Part shown: piece by piece, positions 53,530 through 64,000 of the stretch | Numbering within the stretch: position 1 is the first letter of the stretch | Layout: each line of letters opens with the position of its first letter | NCBI RefSeq assembly: GCF_018614035.1 | Contig: NZ_JAGGPA010000026.1 | Span: 170,330-234,329, forward strand | From: Streptomyces sp. ISL-96 | GTDB taxonomy: Bacteria; Actinomycetota; Actinomycetes; Streptomycetales; Streptomycetaceae | Length of the DNA stretch: 64,000 nucleotides | Reading direction: 5' to 3' | The notes under the pieces: model-generated | Database searches by the model: none | What the model was told of the DNA's origin: nothing | The model's input: the letters and a program-made list of their open reading frames with translations, nothing else | Program-made: the position numbers and the translations under genes

Positions 53530-54413
53530 ATGACCGCGACCGCGTACGACGCCATCGTGTTGGCCGGAGGGGCCGCCAAGCGGCTCGGTGGGGTGGACAA
53601 GCCCGGTGTGCGCGTGGGCGGGCGGACGCTGCTCGACCGGGTGCTGGGCGTGTGCCGCGGGGCCGGGACCACCGTCGTCGTCGGCGGGCGGCGGGCGACC
53701 GTACGCGCCGTCGAGTGGGCGCGTGAGGAACCGGCCGGGGGCGGGCCGCTGGCCGCGCTCGACGCGGGGGTACGGCGTACCGCCGCGCAGACCTTGCTCG
53801 TACTCTCCGCCGATCTGCCCTTCATCCGGAGCGGGACGGTTCAGCGGCTCCTCGACGCCCTGGACAGCAGCGGGTGCGAGGCGGCGCTGCTCGTGGACGC
53901 GGGCGGGCGCGACCAGCCGCTCGTCGCCGCCTACCGCGCCGAACCACTGCGCCGTGAACTGGCCCTCCTCGCCGCCGAGCACGGCGGCCTCTGCGGATTG
54001 CCGCTCCGGCTGCTCACGCACGAACTCGCCCTGGCGCGCGTCGCCGCCGGGCCGCTCGACTCCTTCGACTGCGACACCTGGGAAGACATTGCCGCGGCCC
54101 GGTCCAGGATCAGGGAGCATGGACACGTGCTGGATGAATGGATGACCGCAGTCAAGGACGAACTCGGCATCGAGCTGGATGTCGACATCAACGTCCTGCT
54201 CGACCTCGCCCGCGACGCCGCGCACGGTGTCGCCAGGCCCGCCGCCCCGCTCACCACCTTCCTGGTCGGTTACGCGGCGGCGAAGGCCGGCGGGGACGGG
54301 CCGCAGGCCGTTGCCGAGGCGGCTCGCAAGGCCGCGGCTCTCGCCGCCCGTTGGGCGGAAGAGGAAGAGCCCAAGGGTGAGGCCGCGGGACACGGCACGG
54401 AAGACGGCGCGGG

Positions 54414-54417
<4 letters not shown>
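53530..54417 (+). CDS. mobA: Molybdenum cofactor guanylyltransferase fused to a DUF6457-like domain
   Basis: The first ~190 residues are a MobA-type nucleotidyltransferase (IVLAGGAAKRLGGVDKPGVRVGGRTLLDRVL; GGPLAALDAGV; LSADLPFI). The C-terminal part (VLDEWMTAVKDELGIELDVDINVLLDLARDAAHGVARPAAPLTTFLVGYAAAKAG) matches DUF6457, often a separate gene. The fusion (295 residues) suggests the DUF works with cofactor biosynthesis. The ATGA-type overlap with moeA supports one operon. Confidence 0.87.
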
Positions 54418-55837
<1,420 letters not shown>

Positions 55838-55841
<4 letters not shown>

Positions 55842-56935
55842 AACTTCCCGGCCACGATGCGATGGCCAGGCATGCCGACGAGCACCTTGTCACCGCTCGG
55901 ATCCGGCTGCCGCGCCGTATCGTCGACCGCCCGCTGCGGCAGGTCGGCAAGCGGCTGCTGATGGCGTTCGGGGTCCTGGCCCTGACCGTGTTCATCGTCT
56001 ACGTCGACCGCGCCGGCTACCACGACAACGCCGACGAGAGCCTCGACTTCCTCGACGCCGTCTACTACTCCACCGTGACCCTCTCCACGACGGGTTACGG
56101 CGACATCGTGCCGCACAGCGACAGCGCCAGGCTCACCAATGTGCTGCTCGTGACGCCGCTGCGTGTGCTTTTTCTGATCATCCTGGTCGGCACCACTCTC
56201 GAAGTCCTCACCGAGAGGACGCGGGAGGAGTGGCGGCTGAACCGCTGGAGGACCCAGTTGCGCGACCACACCGTCATCGTCGGGTTCGGCACCAAGGGCC
56301 GTTCCGCGATCCAGACCCTGGCGGCCACGGGGCTCAGGAAAGAGCAGATCGTGGTCGTCGACCCGAGTGCGAAGGTCATCGAAGCGGCGAACGCCGACGG
56401 CTTCACGGGCGTCCTGGGCGACGCGACCCGCAGCGACGTACTGCTGCGCGCCGAGGTCCAGAGGGCCCGCCAGATCGTCATCTCGACCCAGCGTGACGAC
56501 ACGGCCGTCCTGGTCACCCTCACCGCGCGCCAGCTCAACCGGGGGGCGAAGATCGTCGCCGCGGTGCGCGAGGAGGAGAACGCGCCGCTGCTGCGCCAGT
56601 CGGGCGCCGACGCCGTCATCACCAGCGCGAGCGCGGCCGGCCGCCTGCTGGGTCTGTCCGTGCTCAGCCCCAGCGCGGGCACGGTGATGGAGGACCTGAT
56701 CCAGCAGGGCAGCGGTCTCGATCTGATCGAGCGGCCGGTGATAAAGGCCGAGGTGGGACGGAGCGTGCGGGAGACCGAGGACCTGGTGGTCAGTGTCCTG
56801 CGCGGACACCGGCTGCTCGGTTACGACGATCCGCAGGCCAGTCCGCTCCAGCTGACGGACCGGGTGATCACCATCGTGCGCGCCTCGCCCGGTGTCACGA
56901 CTGCGGGGGAGATGCGGCTGACGTCGCCGGAGTAG
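55838..56935 (+). CDS. Potassium channel with TrkA-N (RCK) domain
   Basis: The 365-residue protein has one helix, a pore loop with the selectivity filter TTGYGD (STVTLSTTGYGDIVPHS), a second helix, and a cytoplasmic TrkA-N domain (HTVIVGFGTKGRSAIQTL; VVVDPSAKVIEAA; GDATRSDVLLRA) that senses nucleotides. It should open or close potassium flow. GTG 55838 overlaps the moeA stop inside parS. Confidence 0.93.
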
Positions 56936-56956
56936 CGGCGGAGTAGCCTCGCGGCC

Positions 56957-57940
56957 ATGTATGCGATCACGATCCCTGAACCCGGTGGCCCCGAGGCGCT
57001 CGTATGGGCGGAGGTCCCCGATCCCGTACCCGGCGAGGGCGAGGTCCTCGTCGAGGTCGCCGCGAGCGCCGTCAACCGCGCCGACCTGCTGCAACGCCAG
57101 GGCTTCTACGACCCGCCGGCCGGGGCGTCGGCGTATCCCGGTCTCGAATGCTCCGGCCGGATCGCCGCGCTGGGGCCGGGTGTCTCGGGCTGGTCGGTCG
57201 GCGACGAGGTGTGCGCGCTGCTGACCGGCGGCGGGTACGCCGAGAAGGTTGTCGTACCGGCGGGGCAGCTGCTGCCCGTGCCCGGCGGCGTGGACCTCGT
57301 TACGGCGGCTTCCCTGCCCGAGTCGACCTCGACGGTCTGGTCGAACGTCTTCATGATCGCCCACCTGCGGCCGGGCGAGACGCTGCTGCTGCACGGCGGC
57401 GCGAGCGGCATCGGCACGATGGCGATCCAGCTCGCCAAGGCGGTCGGGGCGCGCGTCGCGGTCACCGCGGGCAGTCCGCAGAAGCTGGCGCGCTGCGCGG
57501 AGCTGGGCGCCGACATCCTCATCGACTACCGCGAGCAGGACTTCGTACAGGAGCTCCGCAAGGCCACCGACGGGGCCGGTGCCGACGTCATCCTCGACAT
57601 CATCGGCGCGAAGTACCTGGACAAGAATGTGAAGGCGCTCGCCGTCAACGGCCGCCTCGCGATCATCGGCATGCAGGGCGGTGTGAAGGGCGAGCTCAAC
57701 CTCAGTGCGCTGATGCGCAAGCGCGCCGCGATCACGGCGACGACGCTGCGGGCGCGCCCGCTCGGTGAGAAGGCGGCGATCGTCGCGGCCGTACGGGAGC
57801 ATGTGTGGCCGCTGATCAGCACCGGCCGCGTACGCCCCGTCGTGGACCGCGTCCTGCCGATGGCGGAGGCGGCACAGGCTCACCGGGCGCTGGACGCGGG
57901 CGATCATGTCGGCAAGATCCTGCTGACGGCGACTGCCTGA
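56957..57940 (+). CDS. NAD(P)H quinone oxidoreductase (medium-chain reductase family)
   Basis: The 327-residue enzyme belongs to the zinc-free MDR/PIG3-like group. It has VNRADLLQRQGFYDPPAGASAYPGLECSG near the start and LLLHGGASGIGTMAIQLAKAVGARV as NADPH fold. It reduces quinones or enones. It lies 21 nt downstream of the channel, but no functional link is evident. Confidence 0.92.
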   Translation: MYAITIPEPGGPEALVWAEVPDPVPGEGEVLVEVAASAVNRADLLQRQGFYDPPAGASAYPGLECSGRIAALGPGVSGWSVGDEVCALLTGGGYAEKVVVPAGQLLPVPGGVDLVTAASLPESTSTVWSNVFMIAHLRPGETLLLHGGASGIGTMAIQLAKAVGARVAVTAGSPQKLARCAELGADILIDYREQDFVQELRKATDGAGADVILDIIGAKYLDKNVKALAVNGRLAIIGMQGGVKGELNLSALMRKRAAITATTLRARPLGEKAAIVAAVREHVWPLISTGRVRPVVDRVLPMAEAAQAHRALDAGDHVGKILLTATA

Positions 57941-57983
57941 ACGGGCGCGAGCGAGAGGCGCCCGCGAGAGACGCGAGCGAGAG

Positions 57984-58040
57984 GCACGTGCGAGAGGCCC
58001 GTACCGCCGTCGTGGCGGTGCGGGCCTCTTGTCGCACGTC
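57984..58040. terminator. Long bidirectional hairpin
   Basis: GAGGCCCGTACCGCC pairs with GGCGGTGCGGGCCTC (one G-T) around GTCGT, with an outer ACGTGCGA/TCGCACGT extension. It separates converging genes. Confidence 0.8.
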
Positions 58041-58050
58041 GTAAGTGGTT

Positions 58051-58590
58051 CTAGAGGTACGGTCCCGAGCGCACCGGGCCGTGGCCGTCTTCCTGGCCGT
58101 CGTCCTCGTGGCCCGCACCCGGCGGAAGCGCCCGCCGCATCTGCTCCAACTGCGCCCGCGCCGCCATCTGCTGGGCGAAGAGCGCCGTCTGGATCCCGTG
58201 GAAGAGGCCTTCGAGCCATCCGACCAACTGGGCCTGCGCGATACGCAGTTCCGCCTCGGAGGGGATCGCCTCGTCCGTGAACGGCAGGGAGAGCCGCTCC
58301 AACTCCTCGACGAGCTCGGGCGCGAGGCCGTCTTCGAGCTCCTTCACCGAGCTGTGGTGAATGTCCTTCAGCCGTACCCGGCTCGCCTCGTCGAGAGGAG
58401 CCGCCCGTACTTCCTCCAGGAGTTGCTTGATCATGCTGCCGATGCGCATGACCTTTGCGGGCTGTTCGACCATGTCTGTCACTGGCACCTCGCGCGACTC
58501 GTCGTCCGCGCCGCCGAGAGCCATTCCGTCCTGTCCTACGACCAGGACATGGGGGCTCTCCTGCGACCGTTCACTCCTCGGCATCTCCAT
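58051..58590 (-). CDS. bpa: Bacterial proteasome activator Bpa (PafE)
   Basis: The 179-residue protein forms a ring that opens the 20S proteasome without ATP. It has the conserved helical core DMVEQPAKVMRIGSMIKQLLEEVRAAPLDEASR and LVGWLEGLFHGIQTALFAQQMAARAQLEQM, and ends in GPYL, the HbYX-like C-terminal motif that docks into the proteasome. ATG 58590 is preferred; an ATG two codons on is also possible. Confidence 0.94.
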   Translation of the reverse strand: MEMPRSERSQESPHVLVVGQDGMALGGADDESREVPVTDMVEQPAKVMRIGSMIKQLLEEVRAAPLDEASRVRLKDIHHSSVKELEDGLAPELVEELERLSLPFTDEAIPSEAELRIAQAQLVGWLEGLFHGIQTALFAQQMAARAQLEQMRRALPPGAGHEDDGQEDGHGPVRSGPYL

Positions 58591-58696
58591 GCAGCCATTC
58601 TCTCGTACACCTGCGTCACCACACGGTGTGCCCCCGCACAGAGGTGATCCACCCTGTACGGGGGCACGGGAACCATCGCGGAACAACCGCCGCGTC

Positions 58697-61537
58697 TCAG
58701 CCCGCCGCGCGCCGCGCCACCGCGGTACGGGACCTGGTGACCAGTGCGGCCAGCAGCGCCGCGCCCACGGGTACGGCGACGAGCAGTGCCGTGAGGGTCT
58801 CCCAGGGGATGACGATCGGGATGTACGGCGGGTCGCTCAGGCCGCCCATGCCGGAGTCCAGGGCCTCCTGGTACCACTTCATCTCCTGGCGTTCCTCGGT
58901 CAGCCGCAGCCCGATCGCGGGCAGTACGCCGGCCGCCGAGCCGAGCACCACGCCCATCGCGGCGACCACCCCGCACTGGAATCCGCTCAGCGTCCTGCGC
59001 ACCCGCGGGGGCGCGCCGACCGCGGCGAGGGTCTTCAGGTCGGGTTCGGCGTCGGTCTGGGCGAGGCCCGTGGCGATGCCTGCCGCGCCGATGGTGACGA
59101 GTCCGGCGAAGACGGTCAGGGCCAGCAGGACGATGCTGTTGTCGCTGGTGTAGCCCTTTTCGACGTACAGGCCGCCGTCGACTCCCAGCGCGTCGAGTGC
59201 CGCGTCGAGTTTCTGCTGCTGGGTGCTGTCGGGCAGCTTGTCGGTCGAGAAGTACGCGCCGACGGGGACGGTGATGAGCCCGGCGGCCTTCGCGGCCTGC
59301 TCCGGCAGGATGATCCGCACGCCGTAGGCCGTGGCCGACTTGGGAGCCTGGTGGACGGGGAACGACTTGATCTCGCCGGGGGCGTCCTTGCCCTTGGACT
59401 GCATCAGTTCGGCCTTGTCGGTGTCGGTGATCAGCTTGATGCCGATCCGGCCCTTTTCGACGTTGCGGCTGTCGAAGGAGATGGCCTTACCGCTCTTGAG
59501 CGCGTTGACGACGCCCGGGTTGTCGATCGCGAGGACCGACAGCAGTTTCTCGTCGGCGACGAGGACGTCGTACTCGGAGTAGTGCCGGACCTCCTTGCAG
59601 CGCCAGTCCTTCGACAGCTTGCGGCGCTCGTCCGCCGTGAGCTGCTTCGAGCCCGGGACGTCCTCGAACCACAGGGCGCACCGGTTGTCCTTGGGCGTGA
59701 AGATCTCGTACCGCCCGCAGCCCTTCACGTCGCTGTACGGCGCGCAGTTGGCGTTGCCGACGGCGATCCGGCTGACATCGGCGCGTACGTCGACGGGGAA
59801 GTGCTTCTGGACGGCCGCGCGCAGGGCCGGCACATCGCGTCCGCCGCCCTCGGAGTTCAGCACGGTCACCGCGCCGTGCGGCAGTTGCGCCTGGTAAGCG
59901 GCGCGCTGCTGTACGTCGTCGCTGGCGGCGTACGTCGCCACGGCGACCGTGCCCGCGACGGCGGCCAGCACGGCGGCCACGGCGGGGGCCGTACGGCCCC
60001 GGTTGCGTACGGCGTCGCGCAGGGCGAGGCGCGGCGACAGCGGCAGCCAGCGGCCGGTCTTGCCGAAGAGGCCGACCAGGGCGGGGGTGAGCGCGACGAT
60101 GCCCAGCTCGGCGAGGGCGCTGCCGCCCGCGACGATGACGACGTTGTCGGTGGCGGTGGCCCCGTACAGGGTGATCGTGATGCCCAGGCCGGCCGCGATC
60201 AGGCCGATGACGGGCAGGACGCGGCTGGAGCGGCGTACCCCGCGGCGGCCGGTGAGCGAGGCCAGCACGGTCTGCCGGGACGCGGTGATGGCCGGGACGA
60301 CAGCGGCGAGCAGGCCAGTGAGGACGGCGACCAGGCCGATGCCGAGCAGTTCCAGCGGGCGGACGTCGAAGCTGCCGAACCGCTTGCCGATGTAGTCCTC
60401 CAGCACCGGCCGCAGCGCGAAGGTGAGCAGCAGGCCGAGCGCGGTGCCGAGGACGGCCGCGGCGAAGCCGATGACCAGGCCGCCGGAGAGGACGATGGCG
60501 CGGATGTGGCGGCGGTCGCCGCCGTTGGCGCCGACCAGGCCGAGCTGGCGCGCTGAGCGCCGGGCGCCGACCGCGAACGCGGGTCCGGCCAGCAGGCAGA
60601 TCTCCAGGATGGCGAGACCGACGATGGTGCCGACGACGGCGAGCGCCGCGGCTTCGGCCGCCGCGCTCTGCTCGTAGTTCGACCAGCCCTCCTGCTGGTA
60701 CAGCGGGACCTCGGAGTCGGCGGGCGGGGCGAGGGCGACGGCCCGCGAAATCGCCATGATGCCTTGGGTGTTGACCTCCTTCACCATGTTCCACGTGAAA
60801 CCGTCACCGCCGACGGAGACCAGGTAGGTGCTGCTGGTCTCCGTGCCGGGCAGGCCGTCGGCCTTCAGCGCCTTGTCGAGCGGCGCCAGGAACGTGCCGG
60901 GCGGTGCGAGGACTTCGTCCGTCTTCAGGGCGTTGGGGAGCTCGTACGAGCCGACGATCCGGTACTCGGTGGCGAGCCCGCGGGCGGTTACGGTCGAGCC
61001 CACCTTCAGGCCGCCGGTCTCCAGGAAGTGGGTGCTCGCCGCGACCTCGCCGGCCTTGTTGGGGAACCGTCCCTGGTCAAGGGTCACCATCCCCTTGGTC
61101 ATCGGGTCGGTCGCGTCCAGCTCGTGGATGACGGTGTTGAGCAGGCCGTGCGCGGTCCGGAGCTTGCCGCTGCCGTTCGAGTCCTTGAGCGTCTTGGCGC
61201 CCTCGGGGAAGGCGGCCCGGATGTCACCGTGGCCCGAGGGCCAGTCTCCGTCCTTGTATTCCTTCGCCGGGTTGTTGTTGAGGCCGTCGGGGGACTGGTG
61301 GATCGGCACGCCGCCCATGCCCGGGTCGGACATCCGGGCGTCGGCGGCGCCCAGTTCGCGGTCCATCTTCTGGCCGGCGGAGAGTTCGGCGCTGCGCACG
61401 GTCAGATCGGCGGCGCTCACGCCCAGGATCGGCAGGGCGATCATGGCGAGTACGAGAGAGCTGCGGCCCTTGAAGCGCCAGGCGTCGCGGCGGGCTATGC
61501 GCACCGCGGCCACCCATGAGTGGTACCAGTGGTTCAC
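58697..61537 (-). CDS. FtsX-like ABC transporter permease
   Basis: The 946-residue protein has an N-terminal helix (SSLVLAMIALPILGVSAADL), a large outside domain, and FtsX permease segments in the middle and at the end, the MacB/two-permease type. GTG 61537 overlaps the ATPase stop. With the ATPase it should act as an exporter or mechanotransmitter, perhaps for peptides or lipids. It carries a parS-like site at 60788-60801. Confidence 0.9.
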   Translation of the reverse strand: MNHWYHSWVAAVRIARRDAWRFKGRSSLVLAMIALPILGVSAADLTVRSAELSAGQKMDRELGAADARMSDPGMGGVPIHQSPDGLNNNPAKEYKDGDWPSGHGDIRAAFPEGAKTLKDSNGSGKLRTAHGLLNTVIHELDATDPMTKGMVTLDQGRFPNKAGEVAASTHFLETGGLKVGSTVTARGLATEYRIVGSYELPNALKTDEVLAPPGTFLAPLDKALKADGLPGTETSSTYLVSVGGDGFTWNMVKEVNTQGIMAISRAVALAPPADSEVPLYQQEGWSNYEQSAAAEAAALAVVGTIVGLAILEICLLAGPAFAVGARRSARQLGLVGANGGDRRHIRAIVLSGGLVIGFAAAVLGTALGLLLTFALRPVLEDYIGKRFGSFDVRPLELLGIGLVAVLTGLLAAVVPAITASRQTVLASLTGRRGVRRSSRVLPVIGLIAAGLGITITLYGATATDNVVIVAGGSALAELGIVALTPALVGLFGKTGRWLPLSPRLALRDAVRNRGRTAPAVAAVLAAVAGTVAVATYAASDDVQQRAAYQAQLPHGAVTVLNSEGGGRDVPALRAAVQKHFPVDVRADVSRIAVGNANCAPYSDVKGCGRYEIFTPKDNRCALWFEDVPGSKQLTADERRKLSKDWRCKEVRHYSEYDVLVADEKLLSVLAIDNPGVVNALKSGKAISFDSRNVEKGRIGIKLITDTDKAELMQSKGKDAPGEIKSFPVHQAPKSATAYGVRIILPEQAAKAAGLITVPVGAYFSTDKLPDSTQQQKLDAALDALGVDGGLYVEKGYTSDNSIVLLALTVFAGLVTIGAAGIATGLAQTDAEPDLKTLAAVGAPPRVRRTLSGFQCGVVAAMGVVLGSAAGVLPAIGLRLTEERQEMKWYQEALDSGMGGLSDPPYIPIVIPWETLTALLVAVPVGAALLAALVTRSRTAVARRAAG
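60788..60801. other. parS-like site inside the permease gene
   Basis: GTTCCACGTGAAAC differs from the perfect parS at 55831 by one base. It is 4.9 kb from it. Confidence 0.65.
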
Positions 61538-62325
61538 TGTGCGGCCGCCTGCCCCGAGAGCAGGGAGTCGGCCTGGCTGCGCAGCGTCTCGTCGACGACG
61601 GAGCCGTCGCGCAGGAAGACGACCCGGTCGGCCCAGGCCGCGAAGCGCGGCTCGTGGGTGACGAGGATGCCGGCGGCGCCCGCGTCACAGCGGGCGCGCA
61701 GCAGCGCGAGTACGGATTCGCCCGTCTCGGAGTCCAGGGCGCCGGTCGGCTCGTCGGCGAGGACCAGACGGCGGTCGCCCACCAGGGCGCGGGCGATGGC
61801 GACGCGCTGCTGCTGGCCGCCGGACATCTCGTCGGGGAAGCGGTCGGCGAGCTGGCCGAGGCCCATCTCCTCCAGCGCGGCGACCGCGGAGACGCGGGCC
61901 TTGCGGGCGGATACGCCGTCCAGTTCGCGGGGCAGGGCGACGTTCTCGGCGGCCGTCAAGGCCGGTATGAGGTTGTAGTCCTGGAAGACGTAGCCGATGC
62001 TGCGGCGGCGCAGCGTGGCGAGCTCTTTGCGGCTGGCGGTCGTGATGTCCGTACCTTCGACGACGACCCGGCCGGAGGTGGGGAGGTCGAGTCCGCCCGC
62101 GATGGTGAGCAGGGTGGACTTGCCGGAGCCGGACGGGCCCATGACGGCGACGAGTTCACCGGGAAAGACGGAGAGGTTGACGCCGCGCAGCGCGTGCACC
62201 TCGGTGGCGCCGCTGCCGTGCACACGGGTCAGCTGCTCCAGCTGCAGCACCGGTTGCTGTGACTGCTGTGACTGCTGTTGCCCATGTGATTTCTGGGGCA
62301 CGGATTCGGGCATGGCTTCAGGCAT
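61534..62325 (-). CDS. ABC transporter ATP-binding protein
   Basis: The 263-residue ATPase has Walker A GPSGSGKSTLL, signature MSGGQQQRVAIARAL and Walker B LVLADEPTGALDS, the MacB/LolD-type pattern that pairs with FtsX-like permeases. Its stop overlaps the permease start, and the PadR gene lies 53 nt upstream. Confidence 0.95.
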   Translation of the reverse strand: MPEAMPESVPQKSHGQQQSQQSQQPVLQLEQLTRVHGSGATEVHALRGVNLSVFPGELVAVMGPSGSGKSTLLTIAGGLDLPTSGRVVVEGTDITTASRKELATLRRRSIGYVFQDYNLIPALTAAENVALPRELDGVSARKARVSAVAALEEMGLGQLADRFPDEMSGGQQQRVAIARALVGDRRLVLADEPTGALDSETGESVLALLRARCDAGAAGILVTHEPRFAAWADRVVFLRDGSVVDETLRSQADSLLSGQAAAQ

Positions 62326-62378
62326 GAAGGAGGTCCCCCCTGGGACGGGATACGGATGTGTGATGCGGCCGCGCGGCT

Positions 62379-63053
62379 CTATCGCCGTGCGCTGCGAGAC
62401 GTCGAAGCCGTACGAGCGGTTCCGGCGGCCGGGCCGGGTGAAGGTGAAGGTGAAGGTGAAGCGGCCGCAGGAGTGTTCCCGGCCCTGCGCGCGGCCGACG
62501 CGGAGAGCCGGGCGAGCCGGGACTCGGAGTGGTCGAGCCAGCGCGCCTCGGCCTCGGTCTGGAAGATCAGCTGTTCCAGTACGAGCAGCCAGGCCACGTC
62601 GTCGCGCGCCTGGTCGCCGTCTGTGCCATCGACGTGCTCGACGGCCGCGAGCGCCTGGGCCTTGAGGCGCGTGTAGTCCTGCATGGCCCGGAGAGTCGCG
62701 TGGCGCTGCGCCTGGATGACGGCCCTGATGTCGACGCCGGGGGCGCCGACGGCCATGGCGAGCTTGATGGCCAGCTCGTCACGGGGCGGGCTGGCACGGT
62801 CGACGGGCCGTCCGAACCAGCTCCGGAGCTCACCCCGCCCCGCGTCCGTGATCACGTAGAGCGCGTGGCCCGCTCCGTCCTCGCCCTCCTGGCTGACCAG
62901 GCCGTCGCGTTCGAGGCGGCCCAGCGTCGTATAGACCTGGCCGACGTTGAGGGGCCAGGTCGCGCCGGTGCGCGACTCGAATTCGGTGCGCAGCTGAGAG
63001 CCGTAACGGGGCCCGTGCTCAAGGAGGGCAAGCAGCCCGTGACGGATCGACAT
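62379..63053 (-). CDS. PadR-family transcriptional regulator
   Basis: The 224-residue regulator has the winged-helix PadR N-terminus (IRHGLLALLEHGPRYGSQLRTEF; NVGQVYTTLGRLERDGLV) and a helical C-terminal dimer domain, then a Ser/Pro/Ala tail. ATG 63053 is preceded by no ribosome site, so it may be leaderless. It likely represses its own operon with the ABC genes. Confidence 0.92.
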   Translation of the reverse strand: MSIRHGLLALLEHGPRYGSQLRTEFESRTGATWPLNVGQVYTTLGRLERDGLVSQEGEDGAGHALYVITDAGRGELRSWFGRPVDRASPPRDELAIKLAMAVGAPGVDIRAVIQAQRHATLRAMQDYTRLKAQALAAVEHVDGTDGDQARDDVAWLLVLEQLIFQTEAEARWLDHSESRLARLSASAARRAGNTPAAASPSPSPSPGPAAGTARTASTSRSARR

Positions 63054-63076
63054 ACTGAGTATGTATACCGAGTATG
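63052..63076. promoter_or_regulatory. PadR operator-like direct repeats over the start codon
   Basis: ATACTGAGTATG (63052-63063) and ATACCGAGTATG (63065-63076) form a 13-nt-period repeat. One overlaps the PadR start codon. Confidence 0.65.
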
Positions 63077-63147
63077 CCGCTCCTGGCCAACCTTCCTGAG
63101 AAGGACGTTGTACGTAGGTCTTGAGGGGGACGGCTCCGGGATGCCGG

Positions 63148-63846
63148 TCAGCCGCGCCGCAGCCGGAGCCCCAGGAATCCGAGCCCCAGCCCGACCAGCG
63201 TGAGCCCGGCCCCCAGCGGCAGCACATGGATACCCAGCGGGTCGGACTGCGCGACGACCTGCTCGGAGCCCTCGTGCGCGGCTCCCGGCGGGGCAGCGAT
63301 CGAGGGGGAGCCGTCGGGGTCGTTACCGGGTTCTTCCAGCGCCTCCTCGTGTACGTCCCAGGGCTCGGGCGCGTACGACTTGAGGGGGGTGGCCGCGGAG
63401 CTCGCCGACGCGGAAGCGGAGCCGGACGCGGAGCGGCTGGGCGCGACACCGGGGCTGCCGGACGGACTCCCACTGCCGCTCGGGGACGCCTTCCCGCCCT
63501 CCTCCTCGCTCCGGCTCGGAGGCGCGCTCTTGTCCGACGGCCTCCCCGGCCGCGTACGCCCCTCCCCGGCCGGCCGCCCCGCAAGGCTCTTGGCGGGCGA
63601 GGCGGCGGAGGCGGAGGGCCGTTCGGGCCAGTCCGGCGCCCCGACGCCCGGCACCAGCTCGCGGTCCTCGCCGCCGTCCGGGGGAGTCGTCGACATGGAC
63701 ATGGAAGTGGACGTGGACACGGAAGCGGACGTGGATGCGGGCGTCGGCCCCGGCGCGCGCTCATCGGCGTATGCCCCCGAGACCGCCCCCGAGACCGGCA
63801 GCACCAGCACTGCGGCCACCCCCACCGCCGCGAACCGGACAGCCAT
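63148..63846 (-). CDS. Secreted or membrane-anchored low-complexity protein
   Basis: The 232-residue protein has a signal peptide (MAVRFAAVGVAAVLVLPVSGAVSGAYADE), a Ser/Pro/Gly/Ala-rich linker, and a C-terminal hydrophobic stretch ending in basic residues (GLGLGFLGLRLRRG). That end resembles a sorting tail, but no LAXTG-like motif is present. ATG 63846 with AGGAGG upstream is the start. Function is unknown. Confidence 0.7.
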   Translation of the reverse strand: MAVRFAAVGVAAVLVLPVSGAVSGAYADERAPGPTPASTSASVSTSTSMSMSTTPPDGGEDRELVPGVGAPDWPERPSASAASPAKSLAGRPAGEGRTRPGRPSDKSAPPSRSEEEGGKASPSGSGSPSGSPGVAPSRSASGSASASASSAATPLKSYAPEPWDVHEEALEEPGNDPDGSPSIAAPPGAAHEGSEQVVAQSDPLGIHVLPLGAGLTLVGLGLGFLGLRLRRG

Positions 63847-64000
63847 GGGACTCCGCCTCCTGAACCGAAACGCGCCGGACCACGGTGTGAGCCGGACCAC
63901 TGAGACAACAGACTCAGCGTCACATGCCGCAACATTTCCGGCGCGCCAGGTCACACGAAAGGGGCCCGGTGCGCGCAGTGCGGACGCTGTTGGTTAATTC

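Noticed and set aside
63148..63300. Sortase-anchored surface protein
   Set aside because: The tail is hydrophobic then basic, but there is no LAXTG or LPXTG motif before it.

Overview
The window is high-GC actinobacterial DNA and almost certainly comes from the origin-proximal core of a Streptomyces chromosome. Evidence: strong G/C third-position bias, many GTG starts and GTGA/ATGA overlaps, a fhaA-fhaB-pstP-rodA-pbpA-pknB cell-wall/signalling cluster beside pabA, class E sortases and crgA, perfect DnaA-box 9-mers, and a perfect Streptomyces-type parS site. No dnaA, dnaN or oriC is present, so the origin itself lies outside the window.

Layout. 1-3.0 kb: 3' end of a membrane protein gene, a Ser/Thr kinase and an HTH regulator. 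3.1-12.6 kb: an accessory segment starting at an intact tRNA-Ala(TGC) and ending at an imperfect 30-nt copy of the tRNA 3' end plus its terminator arm. It holds a PIN toxin with a frameshifted antitoxin, a broken NarL-type regulator, a LysR/MFS/FAD-oxidoreductase group, a StrR-like regulator, the tail of an NRPS methyltransferase/adenylation module, an orphan PhzB-like gene and an unknown gene. It looks like a decayed genomic island carrying a secondary-metabolite remnant. 12.6-16.0 kb: a two-component system and a DUF5324 protein. 16.2-32.4 kb: cyclophilin, rhomboid protease, a convergent gap packed with four DnaA boxes, crgA, DUF881, three class E sortases, a small membrane protein, pabA/trpG, an inserted Mrr-type nuclease-like gene, then the minus-strand operon fhaA, fhaB, pstP, rodA, pbpA, pknB, which links peptidoglycan growth to Ser/Thr phosphorylation.

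32.7-38.7 kb: tRNA-Leu(CAG), a GT-C-like membrane protein, DUF2252, J-domain and rhodanese proteins, and an acyl-CoA dehydrogenase with a KstR-like operator. 38.8-53.4 kb: phenylacetate catabolism (paaABCDE, paaN, paaH, paaR-like TetR) and a branched-chain 2-oxoacid dehydrogenase operon (E1 alpha, E1 beta, E2) with an Lrp regulator. Three palindromes of form ACCGA-N4-TCGGT sit in the three promoter regions, suggesting one TetR regulon. Between them lie a DUF5819/HTTM pair and a TrmH-type methyltransferase.

53.5-64.0 kb: molybdenum-cofactor genes (mobA fused to a DUF6457-like domain, and moeA), a potassium channel whose start codon lies inside a parS site, a quinone oxidoreductase, the proteasome activator Bpa, and a PadR-ABC-FtsX operon with a second parS-like site inside the permease gene. 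A secreted low-complexity protein ends the window.
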